This document shows positions 1-8,761 of a DNA stretch of 64,000 nt, piece by piece. The translations under genes were made by a program, and so were the position numbers. Each line of letters opens with the position of its first letter. The stretch's first letter is position 1. The notes under the pieces are model-generated. The model was not told the origin of the DNA, did no database searches, and was given only the letters and a program-made list of their open reading frames with translations. This stretch comes from Streptomyces sp. NBC_01142 (lineage in GTDB: Bacteria; Actinomycetota; Actinomycetes; Streptomycetales; Streptomycetaceae). The stretch lies in contig NZ_JAPEOR010000003.1 of NCBI RefSeq assembly GCF_026341125.1, positions 1,550,001 through 1,614,000 of the forward strand, given 5' to 3'.

Positions 1-8
1 CGTTTCTC

Positions 9-296
9 GTGGCCGTTCTCGGGAGCGGACTCGAACGCGAGTCAGCAGCCGCTGCAGCTGCACTGTGGCGGCAGACTTCCGAATACGACCTTCCTGCACC
101 GCGGCATGACCCGCACTACTACTGGCGCCTTTGGGAGCTTCTCTGGCGGTATTGGGACCGCGGCACCCCCAGTTGGAGAGGCTTCGCCTGGCCAGGTCCG
201 GGTCCGCTAGACGTCGACCCCGACGATGACGACCTTGAGGTCGTCCCCTGGGACCCGCAGCGGTGGACGGGGATCTACCAGGACGTCATGTCATGA
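9..296 (+). CDS. Hypothetical Trp-rich acidic protein, possibly 5'-partial
   Basis: A 95-residue frame opens with GTG eight bases into the window and stays open to the left edge, so the true start may lie outside. The protein is rich in Trp and Tyr in its middle (YYWRLWELLWRYW) and has an acidic run (DPDDDDLE) before a C-terminal WDPQRW segment. I recognise no family, signal peptide or membrane segment. It ends about 85 bases before the hydrolase-like gene on the same strand. Codon bias is only moderately Streptomyces-like, so it may be a fragment. Confidence 0.45.
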   Translation: MAVLGSGLERESAAAAAALWRQTSEYDLPAPRHDPHYYWRLWELLWRYWDRGTPSWRGFAWPGPGPLDVDPDDDDLEVVPWDPQRWTGIYQDVMS

Positions 297-380
297 ATCG
301 ACGATCCGTACACGCGAATCGCTTTCATCAACTTTCTCGCACAATGGCGCCTCAATGAAGCTCTGCGATCCCCCGATCCC

Positions 381-1019
381 GTGACGCGCTCGCTGGCCAT
401 GACGGCATCTCTGCCAGCCCAACGACCAGACACCGGCGATTTGCCTACTCCTGGCGGAGTCGCGGCTGCACCAGCAGGGGCGGTGGAGGTCTCAACGATG
501 ATTCACGGAACCTGGGGGTGGAAGGGCGACTGGTGGCGTCCACGCGCCGACTTCCACCAGTTCATCCTGACCCAGCACCGCCAGAACCTTTACAACCGCG
601 GCGCTCGGTTCAGCTGGAGCGGCATGTATAGGAAGAGCCACCGCAGGAAGGCGGCGGAGGACTTCCGCGACTGGGCAGACGACGTGGCGCCCTCTGGGCT
701 GCAGACGGTATTCGCCCACAGTTACGGGGGCGAAGTCGCAGCGCGCGCCATCCGGAACGGAACACGGCTGAGGGAACTCGTGCTGCTCAGCGCTCCGGCT
801 ACGCGCCACGTCAAAGCAGCCGCCGCAACGTCAGGCCTTCGCGTGGTCGATGTCCGCTTGCGCTTCGACCCCGTGTTGGTCTTGGCGCGGACTCGACAGA
901 AGATTCAGCACCCCAACGTGACCCCTGTCGTGCTTCGTGACTGGCGCCTTGGTCACAGTGCCACGCACAAGAGGCACGTTTGGCTGAAGGAAGACGTGGC
1001 CAGACTAGGACAGATCTAG
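381..1019 (+). CDS. Alpha/beta-hydrolase-fold protein
   Basis: The protein has a predicted strand ending in IHGTWG (oxyanion region, about residue 41), then a nucleophile elbow FAHSYGGE with Ser at about 114. A late His-rich stretch (LGHSATHKRHVW, about 190-202) could supply the catalytic His. This is the normal order of an alpha/beta hydrolase, although at about 212 residues it is short for the family. An internal ATG at 498 has a good GGAGGT ribosome site 7 bases upstream. Starting there would cut the strand leading into HGTWG, so I keep the longer GTG start with reservation. The substrate is unknown. It stands alone, with no obvious operon partner. Confidence 0.6.
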   Translation: MTRSLAMTASLPAQRPDTGDLPTPGGVAAAPAGAVEVSTMIHGTWGWKGDWWRPRADFHQFILTQHRQNLYNRGARFSWSGMYRKSHRRKAAEDFRDWADDVAPSGLQTVFAHSYGGEVAARAIRNGTRLRELVLLSAPATRHVKAAAATSGLRVVDVRLRFDPVLVLARTRQKIQHPNVTPVVLRDWRLGHSATHKRHVWLKEDVARLGQI

Positions 1020-1097
1020 CTGCGTCCCGGCAGCAGCTGTCGCCGCTCAAGCCGTGGAGGACGACCCACCGCGGATTTCGTCACTCCGCTGGGATCC

Positions 1098-1685
1098 ATG
1101 TCGTCGCTTCCCCACTTCTGGACCCGGTATGCCACGGTCCGCGGTGACACCAACACCTTCAACGCCCACTACATCGCCGACCGCAAGCGCACCGTGCTCC
1201 TGCTGCGCGCGGTCATCGCCGACCTGGTCGCCCTCGCTAACCCGGCCGACTCCCACGCCGCCGCCCAGGCCGCGGGCGCGGCCAACGCCCTGCGCCGCGC
1301 CGACTGGAAGATGTGCCTGCCGGCCGAGGCGGCCCGGGCCTGGCTGCGTGAGCAGTACCTGGAGCACCAGGAAGCCGAGGACCTGCACCCGCCGAACTGC
1401 CCCGGAGGCTGCCGCGGTTCCGGCACCCTCCTCGAGCCGGTGATCTGGCAGAGCGACGGCGTCCCGCTCCACGCCGAGCCCGTCGACTGCCTGCGCGGCG
1501 AGGAAGCAGACCCGCACGCCGCCGACTGCACCGGCTGCCACGGCACCGGCAGGAAGTACGACGCCGAGCACCGCGAATACAAGGCGTGCGGCTACTACCC
1601 CCGACCCCGCGTACGAGCCCGCTCCCCGGCCGGCCGACTTCGGCGGCCCCTGGAGCAGCGGCCCGCAGGGCGGGTACGACGATGA
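1098..1685 (+). CDS. Hypothetical protein with DnaJ-type zinc-binding motifs
   Basis: The N-terminal half (about residues 1-95) is helical and alanine-rich. The second half carries two CxxC-like clusters, CPGGCRGSG (about 101-109) and CTGCHGTG (about 144-151), which match the CxxCxGxG knuckles of DnaJ zinc fingers and probably bind one zinc. There is no J domain, so it is not a DnaJ chaperone. The last 30 residues are Arg/Pro-rich and may be read-through beyond the conserved part. The function is unknown; similar small proteins occur on actinomycete mobile elements. Confidence 0.55.
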   Translation: MSSLPHFWTRYATVRGDTNTFNAHYIADRKRTVLLLRAVIADLVALANPADSHAAAQAAGAANALRRADWKMCLPAEAARAWLREQYLEHQEAEDLHPPNCPGGCRGSGTLLEPVIWQSDGVPLHAEPVDCLRGEEADPHAADCTGCHGTGRKYDAEHREYKACGYYPRPRVRARSPAGRLRRPLEQRPAGRVRR

Positions 1686-1757
1686 ACCGCCTTTCTAGGC
1701 GCCGGCTCGCACCGAGGACCCGCTGCCGGGCCGGCCATGATGGGACTCGTTGAAGTT

Positions 1758-1780
1758 GGCTCTGTCCGCAGTTCCGTGAA
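1758..1780 (+). repeat. 23-bp terminal inverted repeat, left copy
   Basis: This site begins GGCTCTGTCCGCAGTTCCGT and is the exact reverse complement of 4565-4587. The pair brackets an IS110, an ISL3 transposase fragment and the gene at 4054. A near copy lies at 9981-10003, and a related sequence forms the ends of the ISL3 element at 10011-12012. Confidence 0.6.
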
Positions 1781-1789
1781 TCTGCAGGT

Positions 1790-2088
1790 CAGCGATCCAG
1801 CGCACCTTCGGTGCGCGCCGGGGGCGTGGTAAATGCCGTGGCGTGCGCCGGGGGTGCTTCTGTCTGCCCTGACGTGGACTGATGCCGGTTCGGGATCGTG
1901 GTGGGGTTCGTTCCGGCCGAAACCGGTGCCTCTGTGATGCCGGTGAGCTCGCAGGTCAGCGTGGTGCTGGGGGCCGTCCACGGGAACCGTGGAGTGTTGC
2001 TGCGAAGCACGTGCGTCAGAATTCCTGATTCACCCTGGCCCTCCCGGAACGGCGTACCCGGCTGTCCGGAGAGGGAGGGAACAAGGCC
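1790..2088 (+). ncRNA. Candidate IS110 left-end non-coding (bridge-type) RNA region
   Basis: About 300 bases upstream of the IS110 transposase carry no convincing gene but several perfect hairpins. One is GCGCACC-TTC-GGTGCGC (1800-1816) and another is CCACGG-GAA-CCGTGG (1978-1992). IS110-group elements are known to encode a structured bridge RNA from the non-coding end upstream of the transposase. Position and structure fit, but the target- and donor-binding loops were not assigned and the RNA boundaries are a guess. Confidence 0.35.
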
Positions 2089-3333
2089 ATGGACGTGCTC
2101 CACGAACGCTGCGCCGGCCTCGACATCAGCAAGAAGGACGCCAAAGCGTGCGTCCGCACCCCGAGTACGAAGCGGCGGGGGTCCTTCACGACCGAGACCA
2201 CGACGTGGGGATCAACAACGAACGCGGTCCTCGCCCTGCGCGATCACCTGCTCTCCGCACAGGTGACGCTGGTAGTGATCGAGGCGACCAGTGACTACTG
2301 GAAGCCCTTCTACTACGTACTGACCGAGGGCTTGAACGTGATCCTCGTCAACGCGCGGCAGGTCAAGAACCTACCCGGCCGCAAGACGGACGTCTCGGAC
2401 GCGGCCTGGCTGGCCCAGCTCGGCGCCCACGGCCTGGTCAGGCCCTCCTTCGTGCCGCCCGAGCCGGTCCGCGAACTACGGGACCTGACCCGGGCCCGGA
2501 CCACCGCCACCCGTGAACGCGGCCGTGTGGTCCAGCGGCTGGAGAAACTCCTGGAGGACACCGGCATCAAACTCTCCGCGGTCGCCTCCGACATCATGGG
2601 CGTCTCCGGCCGGGCCATGCTCGAAGCCCTCATCCGCGGCGAAGCCGACCCGCGGGTCCTCGCGGACCTGGCCAAACGCAAGCTCCGCAACAAGATCCCC
2701 GAACTCACCGAGGCCCTGACCGGACGGTTCCGCGAGCACCACGCGTTCCTGGCCCGACTGTTTCTGGATCAGTACGACCAGCTCACCACGATGATCGACC
2801 AGCTCACCGGACGCATCGAGGAGGCGATGGCCCCCTTTCGTCCCGCGCTCGACCTCCTCGACACCATCCCCGGCATCAACCAGGCCACCGCCGAAGTGAT
2901 CATCGCGGAGACCGGCGGGGACATGACCCGGTTCACCTCCGCCAAACACCTCGCGTCCTGGGCCGGGGTCTGCCCCGGCCACCACGAGTCCGCCGGCCGT
3001 ACCAAGAACACGAAGGTCCGGCCCGGCAACCCCTATCTCAAAGGCGCCCTCGGCCTCGCGGCATTCGGCGCTGTGAGAACCAAGGACACCTATCTGCAGG
3101 CCCGTTACAAGCGGCTGACTGCCCGCCGCGGCCCGCTCAAAGCCCTGGTCGCCGTCGAGCACTCGATCATCACCGCGATCTGGCACATGCTCACCGACAA
3201 CGTCGCCTACCAGGAACTCGGCGGTACCTACTTCACCCAACGCGACCCCGAACGCACCACCCGCCGGGCCATCAACCAGCTCAACCAGCTCGGCTACACC
3301 GTCACCCTCAACCCGAGGGAGAACGCCGCCTGA
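2089..3333 (+). CDS. IS110-family transposase (DEDD)
   Basis: The 414-residue protein has the two IS110 domains. The first is an N-terminal RuvC-like DEDD domain: GLDISKKD (D12), VVIEATSDYW (E65) and KTDVSDA (D101, D104). The second is a C-terminal transposase_20 domain, with a helix-hairpin-helix-like LLDTIPGINQATA and SWAGVCPG, which carries the likely nucleophilic Ser. A strong ribosome site (GAGGGAGGG) precedes the ATG. It would catalyse RNA-guided insertion and excision of its element. The length is normal and no frameshift is seen, so the element may be active. It lies inside a larger region bounded by 23-bp inverted repeats, upstream of an ISL3 remnant that lacks its 5' two-thirds. Confidence 0.93.
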   Translation: MDVLHERCAGLDISKKDAKACVRTPSTKRRGSFTTETTTWGSTTNAVLALRDHLLSAQVTLVVIEATSDYWKPFYYVLTEGLNVILVNARQVKNLPGRKTDVSDAAWLAQLGAHGLVRPSFVPPEPVRELRDLTRARTTATRERGRVVQRLEKLLEDTGIKLSAVASDIMGVSGRAMLEALIRGEADPRVLADLAKRKLRNKIPELTEALTGRFREHHAFLARLFLDQYDQLTTMIDQLTGRIEEAMAPFRPALDLLDTIPGINQATAEVIIAETGGDMTRFTSAKHLASWAGVCPGHHESAGRTKNTKVRPGNPYLKGALGLAAFGAVRTKDTYLQARYKRLTARRGPLKALVAVEHSIITAIWHMLTDNVAYQELGGTYFTQRDPERTTRRAINQLNQLGYTVTLNPRENAA

Positions 3334-3475
3334 CCGGCAAACCCGGACACCCGGAGGCCCACCGCGACCACCGGGCACCCAACCCTGCCCACACCCACCC
3401 TGACCAGGCTCTATTTACGCGTCAGGGGCGGGAACGGGGGAACGTTTCGGCAAGGGCCAGGCCAGCGGCACCCGC

Positions 3476-3976
3476 TTGTTCCAGGAGATCCACGAACGCG
3501 GCTACCGCGGCAGCCGTCCGGTGGTCCGCCAGCACCTCGCCGCACTGCGGGCGGGCAGCGCCGAACCGGTCCGGGCCGACCTCCCCAGCCCCCGCAAGAT
3601 CACCTCATGGATCATGCGGCCCCGCGACACCCTCACCGAGAGCCAGGACCGGAGACTGCTGGAGGTCCGGCTCGCCTGCCCGGACATCACCCGGGCCTGC
3701 GACCTCGCCCGCACGTTCGCAGACCTCGTCCGTCACCGGCGCGGATACCTGCTGCTGGAGTGGATCCGCCAGGCCGAGCAGGATGCCCCCAAGCCACTGC
3801 AGGGCCTCGCCGGTTTTCTCCGCCAGGACCTCGACGCCGTCACCGCCGGCCTCACCCTCTCGTGGAGTTCAGGCGTCGTCGAGGGGCACGTGAACCGGGT
3901 GAAAACTCTCAAGAGGGCCATGTATGGTCGAGCGTCCTTCGAACTCCTCCGCACTCGCATCCTCACCCAGCCATGA
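3476..3976 (+). pseudogene. ISL3-family transposase, C-terminal fragment
   Basis: About 166 residues match the C-terminal third of the ISL3 transposase at 10036-11624. They share TSWIMR, the CPDI.RA.D block, AGLTL.SSGVVEGHVNR and KR.MYGRASF. The zinc finger, HTH and the start of the DDE domain are missing, and the IS110 lies immediately upstream. This is therefore a broken ISL3 copy, probably interrupted by the IS110 insertion with loss of the 5' part. It cannot transpose by itself. Confidence 0.85.
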
Positions 3977-4053
3977 TCGTCACGGACCTTTGTGGCATCG
4001 GTTGTTCAAGAACTGCCACCGCGGCACGGCAGTCATCTACCAGGCTGTACGTC

Positions 4054-4518
4054 ATGGATGGAGTAACTGGGGGTACTGTCTTCGCCCTGATCGGTGTCCT
4101 TCTCGGGACCGTGGGAGCTCTCGTCGGGCAGCATCTGGCAACCCGCGTCGAGGTGCAACGCGATCGGCAGCACCGCACGGATGCGGTACGTACTGAGCGC
4201 AAAGAGGCCATCCTGGGCTTCCTGGCTGCCGCGCAACGGGTCGAGTTGATACTCGATCGTAGAGAGCTTGGCCTGCCGGCTCCTGAAGACCCTCAAGACG
4301 AGAAACTGCATGACCTGTGGCTGGCGAAGAAGGCCGTCGAGTTGGCCTGCTCTCACGACACGGGCCAGGCTGCCCATGACTACACCAAGGCGCTACACGC
4401 ACACATGCGCAACACGGTTGTGCCTGAGCAGGCTCCCAGAACGCGTGACTATCGCTACGCCTTCATGGAAGCGGCACGCGGCGCCTTGGAGAGCGGCCGC
4501 CCGAAGATCCAGCGATGA
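4054..4518 (+). CDS. Membrane-anchored hypothetical protein
   Basis: The 154-residue protein starts at an ATG followed by a single hydrophobic helix (GTVFALIGVLLGTVGALVG, about residues 7-25). A charged, mainly helical cytoplasmic part follows (RVEVQRDRQHRTDAVRTERKE and onward). Small Streptomyces proteins of this plan (one N-terminal membrane helix plus a helical domain) are common. The gene on the minus strand ending at 19838 has the same plan but little sequence identity. The function is unknown. It sits between an ISL3 remnant and a 23-bp inverted repeat, so it may have travelled as a passenger. Confidence 0.65.
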   Translation: MDGVTGGTVFALIGVLLGTVGALVGQHLATRVEVQRDRQHRTDAVRTERKEAILGFLAAAQRVELILDRRELGLPAPEDPQDEKLHDLWLAKKAVELACSHDTGQAAHDYTKALHAHMRNTVVPEQAPRTRDYRYAFMEAARGALESGRPKIQR

Positions 4519-4564
4519 TGCCCAACCGACCCCTCAGCCTCTCCTGCCTACTACGATCGCGATC

Positions 4565-4587
4565 TTCACGGAACTGCGGACAGAGCC
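4565..4587 (-). repeat. 23-bp terminal inverted repeat, right copy
   Basis: This is the perfect reverse complement of 1758-1780. The bases flanking the pair do not form an obvious target duplication, so the 2.83-kb interval looks like a rearranged rather than a freshly inserted element. A short coding-like tail (ending LLLNMLKSVGL, stop at 4740-4742) follows and belongs to an unidentified truncated gene. Confidence 0.6.
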
Positions 4588-4770
4588 GTTCTTCAAGGTT
4601 CCTCATCGCCGTTGGAGAGATGGGAACCAGTCACAGGCACGGACGTTGCCCTTTGGCTTCGGAAGGTCCAGACGAGGCGCTTCAGAACGCGATGGACAAC
4701 ACCGGCCTGCTGCTGAACATGCTCAAGTCGGTCGGCCTGTAGGGCGCCCCAGGCTCTACGCTGAGCGGAG

Positions 4771-4804
4771 CCGTCCCGGTGGCTTCCCCGTGCCACCGGG
4801 ACGG
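4771..4804 (+). terminator. Strong hairpin terminator
   Basis: A perfect 13-bp stem (CCGTCCCGGTGGC, 8-base loop, GCCACCGGGACGG) is followed by CTTTCG. It can stop transcription from the left and from the convergent STAND-side strand. Confidence 0.75.
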
Positions 4805-4821
4805 CTTTCGTACGTTCTCGC

Positions 4822-4930
4822 TCAGGCCGTCCCGTCGACCTCGGCGAGGAGGCGGTAGACGGTGGCGACCGATGGGTGCTCTCCCTTGTTCTTGCCCGAG
4901 GAGATGACGATCTTCTTCGCGGGTGGTTTG
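4822..4930 (-). pseudogene. C-terminal remnant of a recombinase-like protein
   Basis: The minus strand encodes a short coding-like tail, KKIVISSGKNKGEHPSV followed by ATVYRLLAEV and a stop. It resembles the DNA-binding end of a resolvase/invertase-type recombinase. No start or catalytic domain is present, because the STAND gene stop is directly upstream. I read it as a remnant; the family assignment is tentative. Confidence 0.35.
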
Positions 4931-4952
4931 CGAGAGGTTATGAGAACAGAGA

Positions 4953-7900
4953 TCAGGGGCAAACCGGACACGGGTTCGCTGCGAGCCAGGTCCGGATGTC
5001 TCTCGCCTCTCGCACACGCCCGAGCCTGAGGAGTAGGTCCGCCTGCAAGCCCAGCACAGAGCGGAGCGGTGAAAGGAACTGCGCAGGTGCGGCTGTCACG
5101 AGCCTGCGGTAGATCTCGACCGCTTCCCCTGTAGCTCGCAGCGCTCCAGATGGGTCCTGCTTTGCTTCATAGCGCACCCATGCCCAGACAGTCAGCGAGC
5201 GCGCGAGGTCGGGTTCGTTGGCGGCCGGGTTGTCCGCCGCCAGCCGACGGTAGACGTCGACCGCCTCCTGGGCCGCGGTGAGGGCCTCCTTGCACCGCTC
5301 CACCGCCGACAGGAGGGCTCCGAGGTTGGACAGCGAGCCGGCGAGGTCGGGTTCGTTGGCGGCCGGGTTGCCCGCCGCCAGCCGACGCCGAATCTCCACG
5401 GCCTCCTGGGCCGCGGTGAGGGCCTCCTCCCGCCGCCCCACCTCCGACAGCCGGATGCCGAGGTTGGACAGTGAGGTGGCGAGGTTGGGTTCGTAGGCGG
5501 CCGGGTTGTCCGCCGCCAGCCGACGGTAGACGTCGACCGCCTCCTCGGTGGCGGTGAGGGCTTTCTCCCGCCGCCCCACCGCCGACAGGTCAGCGCCGAG
5601 GTTGGTCAGCGAGCCGGCGAGGTCGGGTTCGTTGGCGGCCGGGTTGCCCGCCACCAGCCGACGCCGAATCTCCACGGCCTCCTGGGCCGCGGTGAGGGCC
5701 TCCTCCCGTCGCCCCACCGCCGACAGGTCAGCGCCGAGGTTGGACAGCGAGGTGGCGAGGTTGGGTTCGTAGGCGGCCGGGTTGTCCGCCGCCAGCCGAC
5801 GGTAGACGTCGACTGCCTCCTGGGCCGCGGTGAGGGCCTCCTCCCGCCGCCCCACCTCTGACAGCCGGACGCCGAGGTTGGTCAGCGAGCCGGCGAGGTC
5901 GGGTTCGTAGGCGGCCGGGTTGCCCGCCGCCAGCCGACGCCGAATCTCCACGGCCTCCTGGGTCGTAGTGAGGGCTTTCTCCCGCCGCCCCACCGCCGAC
6001 AGGTCAGCGCCGAGGTTGGACAGCGAGGTGGCGAGGTTGGGTTCGTAGGCGGCCGGGTTGTCCGCCGCCAGCCGACGGTAGACGTCGACTGCCTCCTGGG
6101 CCGCGGTGAGGGCCTCCTCCCGCCGCCCCACCTCCGACAGCCGGACGCCGAGGTTGGTCAGCGAGGTGGCGAGGTCGGGTTCGTAGGCGGCCGGGTTGCC
6201 CGCCGCCAGCCGACGGGAGACGTCGACCGCCTCCTCGGTGGCGGTGAGGGCTTTCTCCCGCCGCCCCACCGCCGACAGGTCAGCGCCGAGGTTGGACAGT
6301 GAGGTGGCGAGGTTGGGTTCGTAGGCGGCCGGGTTGTCCGCCGCCAGCCGACGGTAGACGTCGACTGCCTCCTGGGCCGCGGTGAGGGCCTCCTCCCGCC
6401 GCCCCACCGCCGACAGCGTGACGCCGAGGTTGGACAGCGAGGCGGCGAGGTCGGGCTGGTGTGCGGGGTTGGTGCGAGTGAGGTCGCGCCAGGCTTGCAG
6501 GGCGTCTTGGCCGACGGGGAGGGCTTCATTGCGAAGTCCGGCGTAGGACTGGCGTACAGCGAGGGTCTCGAGGATGCGGGCACGCGTAGCGGGGTCGTAG
6601 GTGGTGGCCAGGCGGTGGCGGGCCAGGCGGGAGGCGATGGCGGCGACGCCGACGTCGAGATCGGTGTGCCGGCCGATGGGGAGATGGGGCTCGATGGCTT
6701 CCAGGACCGTGAGGTCGATGGTGTCGAGGCCGGCCAGGGTGGCGAGGGCTGTGCCGCCCGCGTGCAGGGAGAGCTCGGGGTGATTCTTGAGCAGGGGGTA
6801 GAGCTGGCGCGTGGCGATGTGGGGCCAGCGTTCTGCGGTGTTGATCAGGATGGTGAGGGTGTCGCGGGTCCAGGGCAGGGCCGGGGCGGGATCTGCTGTG
6901 GCGGCTGCCAGAAGGTGGGCGGGGGCCTTGTCGGCCCAGCCGGTGGACAGGTGCTGGCGGGGTGGGTAGCCGGGGGTGGTCAGGGCGAGGAAGTCTTCGC
7001 CGAGCCGGTCGGGGTACAGCGGTTCCAGGTAGGTGGCCGGGGCGTCGAAGGCATTCGGGGCGAGGGGTGGGTAGCACACGGCGTGGTCGCTCAGGACCCG
7101 CCCGGTGGTGAGGGTGGCCGGGGTATCGACTCTGGCGTGGGTGAGGGCTTCCAGGGCGGTGTCGTAGTCCACGGGGCGGGTCAGAGTCGCGGTGTAGACG
7201 GCCTGGGCCATGACCTCCGGCCCGATCTCGACGTCCGCGCTGTGGTCGTGGAGTTTGTCCCAGTAGTCACGTTCGCGCTCCAGCAGGTACTGCGAAAGGC
7301 TCACCGGGTCGTTGGGGGGTGCGGCGCCGCGCAGGTGGGCGTCGACGGCGACCAGGGCGGCCATGTGGATGGTCAGGGTGAGGCTGAAGGCTTCATCCGC
7401 GAGGTTGCCGGGACAAGGAACGGTCTCGGGGTCGGTCAGTCCCAGGGCGGCGGCGAAGCGGTCCCGGGCGGCGATAAACGCCTCCTTTCGCGCGGCCATG
7501 CGCCGGCCTGACAGGGGCAGCAACTCGACCGTGCTGGGGAGATAGTTCAACTTGCGCAGGTCGTGCTGCCGGCTGGTCCACCAGGTGCCCCCGGAACGGG
7601 CGAGCAGCAGGACGCGCAGCCTCTCACCAGGGCGGGCCGCCAGCGTCTGCAGCAGCGTTTGCAGGTCCTGCTTGGGCCAGCGTTCCGCGTAGTCGATCAC
7701 CAGCAGGGCCCGCCTGCCCAGGGCGGGAAGCGTCCGTGCGGCGGTACCCGCTGTGCTCGTGCTGCCGCGTACAGCCTGCCAGACCTTCCACCCGGTCCCC
7801 GTGGTCTCGGCCAGGCGGGCGGCCAGCCGGGTCTTCCCCCGCCCGCCGGGGGCGTACAACAGGGTCACGGCGGCCACCGGCCCGTCGCCGTCCCGCCAGT

Positions 7901-8375
7901 CCTCCAGGCGCGCCAGGTCGCCTTCGCGTCCGATAAAGGGCACCACCTGGTGCTGGGCCGACAGCAGCTGGCTGGGCTGGTCCCGCCACGCCGGCGCCGC
8001 CTGCCTGCTCGGCCGGGGGAACGGTTCGACCACGAACGCCGCAGGCGCCGCTGCGGCTTGTTCTTCCCCCAGAAGTTCCAGCACGCCGGTCAGGACCGTA
8101 TGACGCCTTCCCCACAGTTCCCGGTCGTACAACGCCCTGCTCAGGGCGATGCGGTTGTCCTTGGCGTACTGGTCGCAGGCGGTCAGGAAGGCGTCGATGA
8201 ACTCCCACGCGACCGGCTTCGTGAACTCGGCGTTCAGCACATTGCCGATCCGCGTGGTGCTCAGCTTGCGGCCGCTGTGCCGTACTAGGGCCTCGTAGGA
8301 AGGACTTCCGGCATCCCGGAGCACCCCCTTCAGTTGGGCGGCGAAGTTTTCCCGCGCCTGCTGCGCTGCTGTCAT
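4953..8375 (-). CDS. HTH-NTPase-TPR STAND protein (nSTAND-type, candidate conflict/defence or regulatory)
   Basis: The protein is about 1140 residues. Residues 1-105 form an N-terminal helical, XRE-like domain. Next comes a P-loop NTPase: Walker A YAPGGRGKTRLA with Lys181, and Walker B RRALLVIDYAE near residue 230. A helical linker leads to a C-terminal array of tetratricopeptide repeats. Nine consecutive 46-residue repeats (GVRLSEVGRREEALTAAQEA type) are nearly identical, with degenerate units at both ends. This is the plan of signal-transduction NTPases whose superstructure senses a ligand and whose NTPase oligomerises. Some relatives are anti-phage proteins, others are regulators. No enzymatic effector domain is evident, so the N-terminal domain may act on DNA or a partner. 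A divergent 40-residue membrane-like peptide gene starts about 195 bases upstream. Confidence 0.85.
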   Translation of the reverse strand: MTAAQQARENFAAQLKGVLRDAGSPSYEALVRHSGRKLSTTRIGNVLNAEFTKPVAWEFIDAFLTACDQYAKDNRIALSRALYDRELWGRRHTVLTGVLELLGEEQAAAAPAAFVVEPFPRPSRQAAPAWRDQPSQLLSAQHQVVPFIGREGDLARLEDWRDGDGPVAAVTLLYAPGGRGKTRLAARLAETTGTGWKVWQAVRGSTSTAGTAARTLPALGRRALLVIDYAERWPKQDLQTLLQTLAARPGERLRVLLLARSGGTWWTSRQHDLRKLNYLPSTVELLPLSGRRMAARKEAFIAARDRFAAALGLTDPETVPCPGNLADEAFSLTLTIHMAALVAVDAHLRGAAPPNDPVSLSQYLLERERDYWDKLHDHSADVEIGPEVMAQAVYTATLTRPVDYDTALEALTHARVDTPATLTTGRVLSDHAVCYPPLAPNAFDAPATYLEPLYPDRLGEDFLALTTPGYPPRQHLSTGWADKAPAHLLAAATADPAPALPWTRDTLTILINTAERWPHIATRQLYPLLKNHPELSLHAGGTALATLAGLDTIDLTVLEAIEPHLPIGRHTDLDVGVAAIASRLARHRLATTYDPATRARILETLAVRQSYAGLRNEALPVGQDALQAWRDLTRTNPAHQPDLAASLSNLGVTLSAVGRREEALTAAQEAVDVYRRLAADNPAAYEPNLATSLSNLGADLSAVGRREKALTATEEAVDVSRRLAAGNPAAYEPDLATSLTNLGVRLSEVGRREEALTAAQEAVDVYRRLAADNPAAYEPNLATSLSNLGADLSAVGRREKALTTTQEAVEIRRRLAAGNPAAYEPDLAGSLTNLGVRLSEVGRREEALTAAQEAVDVYRRLAADNPAAYEPNLATSLSNLGADLSAVGRREEALTAAQEAVEIRRRLVAGNPAANEPDLAGSLTNLGADLSAVGRREKALTATEEAVDVYRRLAADNPAAYEPNLATSLSNLGIRLSEVGRREEALTAAQEAVEIRRRLAAGNPAANEPDLAGSLSNLGALLSAVERCKEALTAAQEAVDVYRRLAADNPAANEPDLARSLTVWAWVRYEAKQDPSGALRATGEAVEIYRRLVTAAPAQFLSPLRSVLGLQADLLLRLGRVREARDIRTWLAANPCPVCP
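5186..6427 (-). repeat. Nine tandem 138-bp repeats encoding TPR units
   Basis: Nine in-frame units of 138 bp (46 residues) alternate between a VDVYRRLAADNPAAYEPN form and a VEIRRRLAAGNPAANEPD form. Near-identity at DNA level implies recent duplication or gene conversion. The copy number can easily vary between strains or be mis-assembled. Confidence 0.85.
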
Positions 8376-8570
8376 CTACGTCGTTCCCGCCTCGTGTGCT
8401 GTCCTCGATCGTCCCGGGCCGACCCACGCCGTGTCAGTGGTGACCAGGGCAGACGGGGGCGGATTCCTGTCTCGTCCCCGATCGGGGTGGCCCACCCGCC
8501 ACCGCCTTGAGGATCGTTCCTGTCGGCCGACACCACCGCCCCAACGGCCCTGTGAAGGGAAGAGATCGCC

Positions 8571-8693
8571 ATGCCCCGCACCCGTCTGACCCGCCGTGAA
8601 CGGCTGGCCCTGGCCGCCGCCGCGCTGGGGGCCGTCGTCAGCGACGCCATCCGCGCACTGATCGCCTGGCTGCTGAACCAGATTCTCGGCTGA
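8571..8693 (+). CDS. Small cationic/hydrophobic peptide (40 aa)
   Basis: A 41-codon frame starts with ATG behind AAGGGAAGAG and ends at a TGA 23 bases before a strong hairpin. The peptide has a basic N-terminus (MPRTRLTRRERLA) followed by an apolar stretch (AAAALGAVVSDAIRALIAWL) that could form one amphipathic or membrane helix. It is transcribed divergently from the STAND gene. It might be a small membrane toxin, a partner of the STAND protein, or an unrelated peptide. I know no homologue. The good ribosome site and terminator are the main support. Confidence 0.5.
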   Translation: MPRTRLTRRERLALAAAALGAVVSDAIRALIAWLLNQILG

Positions 8694-8715
8694 AGCCCCA
8701 TCACCACGCCCGGAC

Positions 8716-8756
8716 GCACAGCCGGTGGTGCCTTCACAGGGCATCACCGGCTGTGC
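8716..8756 (+). terminator. Hairpin terminator after the 40-aa peptide gene
   Basis: A 17-bp stem with one mismatch (GCACAGCCGGTGGTGCC / GGCATCACCGGCTGTGC) lies around a 7-base loop, 23 bases after the stop of the small gene. Confidence 0.7.
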
Positions 8757-8761
8757 CCGGG

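Noticed and set aside
5186..6427. Regular repeats that could be taken for a CRISPR array
   Set aside because: The 138-bp units are contiguous, in frame and without unique spacers. They encode TPR units of the STAND protein.
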